A stretch of 5,360 nucleotides of DNA from Gammaproteobacteria bacterium. Lineage in GTDB: Bacteria; Pseudomonadota; Gammaproteobacteria; SZUA-229. Positions 1 to 5,360 of the stretch are shown here, piece by piece. The stretch's first letter is position 1; each line of letters opens with the position of its first letter. The stretch lies in contig NVSH01000039.1 of assembly GCA_002401185.1 (NCBI GenBank), positions 6,334 through 11,693 of the forward strand, read 5' to 3'. The notes under the pieces are model-generated. The model was given only the letters and a program-made list of their open reading frames with translations. It was not told the origin of the DNA and did no database searches. Made by a program: the position numbers and the translations under genes.

Positions 1-884
1 ATTTGACGGCGCTTGAAGATGAATCCAGATATACGCTGGCAACGATTCTAGATGATTCAGAATTTGTTCATGAAGAAAAAAATCAGCCTGACTGGCAGCC
101 TTTAAATTACGATAAAACATTTCACGGGGATGTCACCTTATACGAATCGTTATTAAACTCCTATAACATTCCTGCGGTTCGCACAGGTCTAGATGTCGGC
201 CTGGATAACGTTTTGCGTACGCTCTCGGCCTTAGGCGTAAGAAAACAGGTAACACCATACCCCTCATTGTTGCTTGGCGCGGTGACGATGACTCCGATGC
301 AGGTGGCATCGATATATCAGAGTTTTTCCGCCAATGGTTTCCATAGTCCGTTGCGCAGTGTGTTTGCTGTACTGGATAAAAACAAACAACCACTGGAACG
401 CTATTCGCTGGATGTCGAAAGCAGGGTGAAACCCGCTGCGGTAGCCGTTATTAACTCCGCACTAATCGATGTGACCAAATACGGTACGGCAAAGCGACTA
501 TCTAAAAATTTATCCATACAGGTTGCCGGTAAGACGGGTACTTCGGACGATCTTAGAGATAGCTGGTTTGCGGGTTTCTCGGCAGATATCGTGGCGGTGG
601 TATGGACAGGGTTCGATGATAACCGATCAACTTCGCTTACGGGCTCATCAGGTGCGATGCGAATATGGCAAAACATCATCAAAGAAGCTGCTTACGAGTC
701 CTACCAAATACCAGAGATGTCTACGATAGAAAAACACTGGATAGACCTGGAAAATGGCCTGTTAACCAATGACGGTTGTGAAAATGCGGTAGAATTGACA
801 TTTATTGTGAGCTCACAACCTCAGCAGGAAAGTGACTGTAATGGTGGCAGTTCGAGCAATTGGTTCTACAAAATTTTTGATTAA
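1..884 (+). CDS. mrcB: Penicillin-binding protein 1B, C-terminal transpeptidase part (5' truncated by window edge)
   Basis: This is the C-terminal end of a bifunctional class A peptidoglycan synthase, an inner-membrane enzyme whose periplasmic domains polymerise glycan strands and cross-link peptides. Only about 293 residues are present; the glycosyltransferase domain and the SxxK active-site serine lie left of the window. Counting from the first whole codon (position 3), the second transpeptidase motif SxN is SYN at residues 53-55 (159-167). The third is KTGTS at 177-181 (from 531), followed by DSWFAGF and VVWTGFDDN, as in E. coli PBP1b. The opening LTALE matches the internal YLTALS of E. 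coli PBP1b, so the TTG at position 3 is an internal Leu codon, not a start. The tail has two cysteines (259 and 279), resembling a cysteine pair in the E. coli C-terminal tail; a periplasmic disulfide is an inference. The gene ends with tandem in-frame TAA TAA (882-887). PBP1b rather than PBP1a is favoured by the tail and by the lipoprotein gene 34 bases downstream. Confidence 0.93.
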   Translation, partial: LTALEDESRYTLATILDDSEFVHEEKNQPDWQPLNYDKTFHGDVTLYESLLNSYNIPAVRTGLDVGLDNVLRTLSALGVRKQVTPYPSLLLGAVTMTPMQVASIYQSFSANGFHSPLRSVFAVLDKNKQPLERYSLDVESRVKPAAVAVINSALIDVTKYGTAKRLSKNLSIQVAGKTGTSDDLRDSWFAGFSADIVAVVWTGFDDNRSTSLTGSSGAMRIWQNIIKEAAYESYQIPEMSTIEKHWIDLENGLLTNDGCENAVELTFIVSSQPQQESDCNGGSSSNWFYKIFD

Positions 885-918
885 TAATCGCGCTTTTTAC
901 CGCGTGTAAAACACATCT

Positions 919-1416
919 GTGAAAACAATTATGCAGAAAAATTTCCGATTTATCGGCTACATGCTTGTATCATTCATGCTCATTTCCTGTGTATCTACAG
1001 AAAAAATTGACAGCATTGTCATCGAGCCTCAGCCGGGAATATCTGGCAACTATAAATTCGAAGCCTGGCGACCTAATACCACTGGAGAATTCGTTGCCAT
1101 CAATGCACTTTTAGACCAGGCCGATGTGTTGATTGAAAACAATGCATTTGAAGTGGCTACCGATAAGCTGGAACGTGCACTAAGAATCAAGCCACAATAT
1201 GCTCCGACATGGAGTCGATTATCCTGGTTGGCACTGGCGTCTGGTGCGCCAGAACGTTCTGTTCAGATGGCTAAACGCAGTAACAGCTTCGCCTTTTCCA
1301 GTCCACAGTTGCAGTCGCTAAACTGGTCGTTTATCCGTTCAGCAAGCGAAATTTTGCTTGACGACGCAACATTTGACCGCGCTAATCAGGCGATGGAAGC
1401 GTTAAAAACTTTTTAG
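919..1416 (+). CDS. TPR-containing outer-membrane lipoprotein, probable LpoP-type activator of PBP1b
   Basis: This is a 165-residue protein from the GTG at 919, or 161 residues from the ATG at 931. The ATG version gives a compact lipoprotein signal (MQKNFR, a hydrophobic stretch, then lipobox LISC), with the lipidated cysteine at residue 24 of the long form (codon 988-990). Residue +2 is Val, not Asp, so sorting to the outer membrane is expected. A linker of about 35 residues leads to two TPR-like helix pairs at about 61-94 and 95-128, then a final helical stretch at 130-165. The first pair has the typical pattern of a small residue in the turn, then A..KLERAL and a closing Pro. In Pseudomonas aeruginosa a TPR lipoprotein encoded beside PBP1b (LpoP) activates that synthase; the same position, size and architecture here suggest the same role. 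That is inference, since TPR lipoproteins are diverse. Neither start has a clear Shine-Dalgarno. The gene ends in TAG TGA TAA. Confidence 0.85.
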   Translation: MKTIMQKNFRFIGYMLVSFMLISCVSTEKIDSIVIEPQPGISGNYKFEAWRPNTTGEFVAINALLDQADVLIENNAFEVATDKLERALRIKPQYAPTWSRLSWLALASGAPERSVQMAKRSNSFAFSSPQLQSLNWSFIRSASEILLDDATFDRANQAMEALKTF

Positions 1417-1463
1417 TGATAATCCCATTCACCTCATCCATCAATATTATTTTCTGATCATTT

Positions 1464-3521
1464 ATGAAACGCGCATCTGAATACCTGGGTCAGTCTGGTC
1501 CATTTTGTGAACAAATTGCTGGTTACCAGGTACGTGACAATCAACTGGCGTTATGTGATGAAATTGCAGAGGCTATAGAAGGTGGTGGGGTGCTTGCAGC
1601 AGAAGCCGGTACGGGCATTGGTAAAACCTTTGCTTATCTTGTTCCGTCATTGTTATCGAACAAAAAAATTATTATATCCACAGGCACACGCCACCTTCAG
1701 GATCAACTTTTCCACACGGATTTGCCACGTGTAATAAAGGCCTTGTCAGTGCAAGCAACAACCGCATTATTAAAGGGACGTAGTAATTACCTTTGTTTGC
1801 ACCGTCTTGAACTGGCACCACACCTAGGTTTTATTAACCGTGAAACACGTAGTGTGCTAACAGAAGTTGATGGCTGGTCTAAACAAACAAAATCGGGTGA
1901 TATTTCAGAGTTGACCAGTGTGTCTGAGGATTCCTATGTATGGCCAATGGTGACATCGACGGCTGATAACTGTTTAGGTGGTGAATGCGATTATTGGGAT
2001 AAGTGTTTTATCGTTAATGCACGAAAAGAAGCGCAGTCGGCTGATGTCGTGGTGATCAATCATCACTTGTTATTGGCTGACATGACGTTGAAAAATGAAG
2101 GTTTTGCAGAACTGTTACCTCAGGCAGATGCTTTTATCATCGATGAAGCGCATCAATTATACGATGTTGCGGCACGTTTTTTTGGTAACACAATCAGTAC
2201 CCGTCAGTTGGTTTCATTAGTGCGCGACACCATTGCAGAGCAGGTCAATGATGCATCGGATATGGCCGAGTTGCGCGATTATGCCGAAGCGGTAGAAAGA
2301 GTTGCTCGTGATTTCAGGATAACATTGGGTGAAGCGGGCATACGTGACGCCTGGCTAAAAGTGAAAAACAAACCTGCCGTGAAACAATCGCTGACATGTC
2401 TGGCCAGTACCCTGGATGACCTAATTGCTGCTTTACATATCGCAGCCGAACGTTCACGTGGTTTAGAACAATGTTACGAACGTGCGCAAAATATAATGGC
2501 GCGACTAAAAGGTTTCTTAACAACGGATGTTGTAGCTGAAAATTCAACACAGACAACTGATCAATCGTCTATTCAATCGCCGATTCAATCGCCGATTCAA
2601 TCGATATTATGGTATGAAACCTACCCGAAAAGTTTTATGTTGCATGAAACACCTATTGATGTGGCTTCAATATTTCAGGAACACACCGATAATTTTGCCA
2701 ACAGCTGGATATTTACCTCCGCAACATTACAGGTGAATAAAAAGTTTGATCACTTTGCGACAAACATAGGCCTGGAAAATTATCGTAGTGGCGTATGGGA
2801 CAGTCCATTTGATTATCAAAAACAAAGCCTGCTTTATCTACCGGATAATTTACCGCAACCCTCAGAACCTGCTTTTACTAAAGAATTAATGCAAGCCGCT
2901 ATTCCTGTATTAATCGCCAGTGAAGGCCGGGCATTTGTTCTCTTCACTAGTTATTACGCCATGCATAAAGCGCATGATTATCTTAAACAGAGGTTGCCCT
3001 ATAAATTATTGCTGCAAGGCGATTTGCCTAAACATCAGTTATTAGAAACTTTTCGTGATACGGACAATGCCGTTTTATTAGGTACGTCAAGTTTTTGGGA
3101 GGGCGTCGATGTACGCGGAGAAAGTTTATCTTGCGTAATAATCGATAAATTACCGTTTGCCTCACCGGGCGACCCCGTCACGCAAGCACGCATCGATGCC
3201 ATAAAACAAAACGGTGGGCAGCCGTTTATGACGTTTCAAGTGCCCCAAGCGGTCATTACGCTAAAGCAAGGTGTAGGGCGTCTGATACGTGATGTGAACG
3301 ATTCGGGTGTGGTGATGATCGGTGACCCGCGCTTGAAGCAAAAATCTTATGGTCGTATCTTTTTAAACAGTCTACCTGCCATGCCTATAACATCCGATGT
3401 AAAAGACGTAGAGGATTTCTTTGTTCGCCTTTCAGCAGCAACAGATGCCATTGAGCCGACGCTTAAAAAAAGTCGTAGCGACAATAGTGCGACAGATAAA
3501 AATATTAAGGAGGCAGTATGA
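1464..3521 (+). CDS. yoaA: YoaA, DinG/XPD-family iron-sulfur ATP-dependent DNA helicase
   Basis: This is a complete 685-residue superfamily 2 helicase of the DinG/XPD group, cytoplasmic and expected to unwind DNA 5'-3'. E. coli YoaA pairs with the HolC (chi) subunit of the clamp loader complex and helps repair damaged replication forks. Walker A is AGTGIGKT (48-55). Four cysteines at 111 (NYLCL), 170, 175 and 181 (DNCLGGEC...KC) are placed to hold the [4Fe-4S] cluster. The DEAH box is at 227-230, SATLQ at 419-423, SSFWEGVDVRG at 542-552, and motif VI QGVGRLIR at 602-609. YoaA is preferred over DinG because of the spacing around NYLCLHRLE, the overall similarity to E. coli YoaA, and the adjacent tsaB, as in E. 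coli. It is about 50 residues longer than E. coli YoaA (636), partly from a linker at about 355-380 with the repeat SIQSPIQSPIQS, and from a polar C-terminal tail. The ATG at 1464 is accepted because the family-like region begins soon after it, but no good Shine-Dalgarno precedes it. Confidence 0.95.
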   Translation: MKRASEYLGQSGPFCEQIAGYQVRDNQLALCDEIAEAIEGGGVLAAEAGTGIGKTFAYLVPSLLSNKKIIISTGTRHLQDQLFHTDLPRVIKALSVQATTALLKGRSNYLCLHRLELAPHLGFINRETRSVLTEVDGWSKQTKSGDISELTSVSEDSYVWPMVTSTADNCLGGECDYWDKCFIVNARKEAQSADVVVINHHLLLADMTLKNEGFAELLPQADAFIIDEAHQLYDVAARFFGNTISTRQLVSLVRDTIAEQVNDASDMAELRDYAEAVERVARDFRITLGEAGIRDAWLKVKNKPAVKQSLTCLASTLDDLIAALHIAAERSRGLEQCYERAQNIMARLKGFLTTDVVAENSTQTTDQSSIQSPIQSPIQSILWYETYPKSFMLHETPIDVASIFQEHTDNFANSWIFTSATLQVNKKFDHFATNIGLENYRSGVWDSPFDYQKQSLLYLPDNLPQPSEPAFTKELMQAAIPVLIASEGRAFVLFTSYYAMHKAHDYLKQRLPYKLLLQGDLPKHQLLETFRDTDNAVLLGTSSFWEGVDVRGESLSCVIIDKLPFASPGDPVTQARIDAIKQNGGQPFMTFQVPQAVITLKQGVGRLIRDVNDSGVVMIGDPRLKQKSYGRIFLNSLPAMPITSDVKDVEDFFVRLSAATDAIEPTLKKSRSDNSATDKNIKEAV
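2561..2607 (+). repeat. 12-bp in-frame tandem repeat within yoaA
   Basis: The heptamer TCAATCG starts at 2561, 2573, 2585 and 2597, exactly 12 bases apart. The units at 2573-2584 and 2585-2596 are identical (TCAATCGCCGAT); the first has TCTAT in place of CCGAT, and the last is partial. Because the period is a multiple of three, the frame is kept and the repeat encodes SIQSPIQSPIQS (residues 369-380). It sits in a polar linker just before the conserved region starting ILWYE. Such an array can gain or lose four-residue units by slippage without disrupting the gene. Confidence 0.9.
3506..3513 (+). promoter_or_regulatory. Strong Shine-Dalgarno of tsaB, inside the yoaA 3' end
   Basis: TAAGGAGG is fully complementary to the 3' end of 16S rRNA and lies 4 bases before the ATG at 3518. 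It fixes the tsaB start. The tsaB ATG overlaps the yoaA TGA as ATGA, the classic arrangement for translational coupling by re-initiation. The other starts in this window have no comparable site. Confidence 0.85.
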
Positions 3522-4237
3522 ATATTCTGGCGATTGATACGGCTACCGAAGCCTGTTCAGCTGCGCTATACCTTGGTGGTGAACCCACAGACAGGAAAAT
3601 CACATCGACATACCAACTAGCACCACGTGAACATAGTCGCTTAATTCTAAAAATGATTGATGGCTTACTGAAAGATAAGGGCTTAGCGGTAAGTGATCTT
3701 GATGCTATCGCCTTTGGTCGTGGACCAGGATCATTTATGGGGCTGAGAATAGCCGCAGGTGTTGTCCAGGGTATCGCTTTTTCACATGATATACCGGTGA
3801 TACCGATTTCGACATTAAAAGTTATTGCTTTATGTGCTTATGAGTTAACACAAAATAAAAATGTACTGGTTGCCATCGATGCTCGTATGGACGAGGTTTA
3901 TTGGGCGGCTTATTATTTGAGTGCAGGTCAATGGTTGTTAGATGGCGAAGAAAAAGTGATTTCGCCGGATAAGATTCAACTACCCGAGATGTTGATAAAC
4001 AAAGACAAAACATGGGTGGGGGCAGGAACGGGTTGGGGTAATTATGCTGACCGATTATTGGCAGATACGGGTTTTAAATTGCAAACGATGTTGCCTGATT
4101 GTTTACCCACTGCAGCCGTCATGGTGCAACTGGCGATAAAGGAATTCGAAGTGGGTAATATGGTATGCGCAGCAGAGGCTATCCCTATCTATCTTCGTAA
4201 CGACGTCGCCAAAAAACCTAAACCTGTTATCCTGTGA
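3518..4237 (+). CDS. tsaB: TsaB, tRNA N6-threonylcarbamoyladenosine (t6A) biosynthesis protein
   Basis: TsaB (formerly YeaZ) is a cytoplasmic ASKHA-fold protein without its own catalytic transfer activity. It dimerises with TsaD and, with TsaE, supports transfer of threonylcarbamoyl to A37 of tRNAs that read ANN codons. The 239-residue length fits the family (E. coli 231). Conserved blocks are NILAIDTATEACSAAL at 2-17, PREHSRLI at 36-43, GRGPGSFMGLRI at 68-79 followed by QGIAF, ISTL at 97-100, AIDARMDEVYWA at 119-130, and the C-terminal YLRNDVAKK at 225-233. The motif usually written GPGSFTGLR has Met at position 74 in place of Thr, an uncommon change. The start is secured by a perfect Shine-Dalgarno and the ATGA overlap with yoaA. 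The same yoaA–tsaB adjacency occurs in E. coli. Identification is secure; any functional effect of the Met is unknown. Confidence 0.96.
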   Translation: MNILAIDTATEACSAALYLGGEPTDRKITSTYQLAPREHSRLILKMIDGLLKDKGLAVSDLDAIAFGRGPGSFMGLRIAAGVVQGIAFSHDIPVIPISTLKVIALCAYELTQNKNVLVAIDARMDEVYWAAYYLSAGQWLLDGEEKVISPDKIQLPEMLINKDKTWVGAGTGWGNYADRLLADTGFKLQTMLPDCLPTAAVMVQLAIKEFEVGNMVCAAEAIPIYLRNDVAKKPKPVIL

Positions 4238-4250
4238 TTTATACCAGGTT
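4221..4250 (+). repeat. Imperfect inverted repeat spanning the tsaB stop codon
   Basis: AACCTG (4221-4226) and CAGGTT (4245-4250) are exact reverse complements. With a T/C mismatch and then TAT/ATA they could form a hairpin with a 10-base loop across the tsaB TGA (4235-4237). On the + strand it is followed by ACAAAAGTAA, not a T-run, so it does not meet the form of an intrinsic terminator. It may stabilise the 3' end of the upstream transcript or may be chance. Confidence 0.3.
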
Positions 4251-4344
4251 ACAAAAGTAAGCTTGAACAATAGCAGGTGAATCCAGAAGCAATCTCCGGT
4301 ATCATTCGCGTTTCTAATAATGTGCTTAATATAAGATTATAACC

Positions 4345-5360
4345 ATGATTGAAATTAACCCGATAACCAACCAAATCAATGACCTGCGTGAAAGAACTGT
4401 TTCGCTTAGGGGGTATCTTTGACTTTGATCGTCGAGAGGAAGAGTTAGCGGAAATTAATCGTGAATTGGAACAACCTGGGGTATGGGATGATCCGGAAAA
4501 TGCACAAAAGCTTGGCCAGGAACGTTCGCGACTGGAAAAGATTGTAGTCACTATCGTCGAACTGGAATCAAGTTTGCGCGACGCTGTCGAACTATTGGAA
4601 ATGTCGGTAGAAGAAGACGATGAAGAAAGTGCTCAAAGTATCGTCGATGATCTAAATATTCTGGAAGAAAAAGTTATCGAGCTGGAATTTCGCCGAATGT
4701 TTTCTGGTGAGATGGATGCTAATAATGCGTTCGTCGATATACAGTCAGGTTCTGGTGGCACCGAAGCGCAAGATTGGGCAGAGATGTTGCTCAGGATGTA
4801 TCTGCGTTGGGGTGAGTCACACGATTTTAAAACCGAACTGATGGAAGTGTCACCCGGCGAGGTTGCTGGCATAAAAAGTGCGACCATCAGTATCTCTGGT
4901 GATTATGTCTATGGTCGGTTACGTACCGAAACCGGCGTGCATCGGCTGGTTCGTAAATCGCCATTCGATTCCGGTAATCGTCGTCATACATCCTTTGCTG
5001 CCGTGTTCGTATCACCTGAAGTTGACGATGATATCGACATTGATATCAATCCGGCAGATTTGCGAATCGATGTTTATCGCGCCAGTGGTGCAGGTGGGCA
5101 ACACGTTAATAAAACCGAATCAGCTGTACGTATCACACACGTGCCAACCAATGTCGTGGTTCAATGTCAGAGTGGTCGCTCGCAGCATAAAAATAAAGAA
5201 GCCGCGATGAAGCAGTTAAAAGCCAAATTGTATGAACGCGAAGTGCAGATTCGTAACGCTGATCAAAAAGCTTTAGAAGAAACGAAATCGGATATCGGCT
5301 GGGGTAGTCAGATACGCTCTTACGTATTAGATCAGTCGCGTATTAAAGATTTACGCACCA
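4345..5360 (+). CDS. prfB: Peptide chain release factor 2, expressed through a +1 programmed frameshift (3' end outside window)
   Basis: RF2 recognises UAA and UGA stop codons on the ribosome and triggers hydrolysis of peptidyl-tRNA. The zero frame, from the ATG at 4345, encodes 25 residues (MIEINPITN...LRGYL) and stops at TGA 4420-4422. After skipping T4420, the +1 frame from GAC 4421 is open to the right edge, giving residues 26-338 of an expected 365 or so. The 25-codon lead is the same length as in E. coli. In continuous numbering the stop-reading tripeptide SPF falls at 205-207 (4958-4966) and the catalytic GGQ at 250-252 (5093-5101), exactly the E. coli positions. GGQ's Gln252 is the usual PrmC methylation site. 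Residue 246 is Ala, the common bacterial form, not the Thr of E. coli K-12. Other family blocks are [32 protein letters not shown] and [12 protein letters not shown]. The SPF motif and frameshift exclude RF1 (PrfA). No strong Shine-Dalgarno precedes the start. Confidence 0.97.
4408..4423 (+). promoter_or_regulatory. prfB: RF2 +1 programmed frameshift element
   Basis: An internal Shine-Dalgarno-like AGGGGG (4408-4413) lies three bases (TAT) before the slippery codon CTT (4417-4419). It is followed by the in-frame stop TGA (4420-4422) and C (4423). The stretch from CTTAGG to TTTGAC matches the E. coli prfB site as I recall it. The mechanism is known for the family: when RF2 is scarce, slow termination at the poorly read UGA C lets peptidyl-tRNA-Leu slip from CUU to UUU, and synthesis continues in the +1 frame. 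When RF2 is plentiful, translation ends after 25 residues. This is an autoregulatory switch acting during translation. Confidence 0.97.

Noticed and set aside
3..5. TTG as the start codon of the first gene
   Set aside because: The encoded LTALE continues the internal YLTALS region of PBP1b and no transpeptidase could begin here. The gene is cut by the window edge.
133..682. Open frames opposite or overlapping mrcB (133-393 and 401-682 on the minus strand, 523-729 on the plus strand)
   Set aside because: All sit on conserved PBP1b coding sequence including the KTGTS region, and none has family features.
886..918. Terminator between mrcB and the lipoprotein gene (CGCG...CGCG and GTGT...ACAC)
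   Set aside because: Stems are only four base pairs with no following T-run. The two genes are more likely co-transcribed.
1358..1386. Possible sigma70 promoter for yoaA: TTGACG, 17 bases, GCTAAT
   Set aside because: The -10 matches only four of six bases and the whole lies within coding sequence of the lipoprotein gene. A match of this quality is expected by chance.
4305..4333. Possible prfB promoter: TTCGCG, 17 bases, TAATAT
   Set aside because: The -35 matches three of six and the -10 four of six consensus bases. The AT-rich stretch before prfB could hold a promoter, but transcript-start mapping would be needed to place one.
4249..4887. Minus-strand open frames at 4249-4551 and 4633-4887
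   Set aside because: Both lie almost entirely opposite prfB, have composition typical of an antisense shadow, and show no recognisable domain.
4878..5210. A 110-codon open frame on the + strand inside prfB
   Set aside because: It is out of frame with the clear RF2 sequence covering the same bases, and its product shows no recognisable motif. It is a shadow.
1..5360. Novel defence, mobile or other undescribed system
   Set aside because: Nearly every base is in conserved housekeeping genes with short gaps. No transposase, integrase, toxin-antitoxin pair, CRISPR repeat or unusual RNA structure was seen on either strand.

Overview
The window is an ordinary-looking, densely packed stretch of a gammaproteobacterial chromosome. 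All genes are on the + strand, in the order mrcB (3' end) – TPR lipoprotein – yoaA – tsaB – prfB (5' part, cut by the right edge). Gammaproteobacteria are suggested by close family resemblance to E. coli PBP1b, YoaA, TsaB and RF2. The yoaA–tsaB adjacency also occurs in E. coli, and a PBP1b gene paired with a TPR lipoprotein is known from Pseudomonas. I cannot name the order or genus.

Layout. Positions 1-884 encode the C-terminal transpeptidase part of the class A penicillin-binding protein PBP1b. Positions 919-1416 encode a small outer-membrane-type lipoprotein with TPR-like helices, very probably the LpoP-type activator of the preceding PBP1b. Positions 1464-3521 encode a complete YoaA (DinG/XPD-family iron-sulfur helicase), which carries a short in-frame 12-bp tandem repeat. 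Positions 3518-4237 encode TsaB of the tRNA t6A pathway; its start overlaps the yoaA stop (ATGA) and has a full-strength Shine-Dalgarno inside yoaA. From 4345 to the right edge lies prfB, peptide chain release factor 2. Its classic +1 programmed frameshift site (AGGGGG, then CTT TGA C) is intact at 4408-4423, so the gene is in two frames and is easily missed or mis-started by simple ORF calling.

How the genes fit together. The first two probably form a functional pair: a cell-wall synthase and its outer-membrane activator. yoaA and tsaB look translationally coupled, although their jobs (replication-fork or DNA-damage processing, and tRNA modification) are not obviously linked. prfB is separated by about 107 bases and may have its own promoter, but I see no convincing one. 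Intergenic gaps are only 34, 47 and 107 bases. I see no tRNA, rRNA, insertion sequence, CRISPR array, phage gene or defence system, and no convincing undescribed system. The most notable items are the RF2 frameshift autoregulation, the probable LpoP-type protein, the YoaA repeat insert, and a Thr-to-Met change in a conserved TsaB motif.
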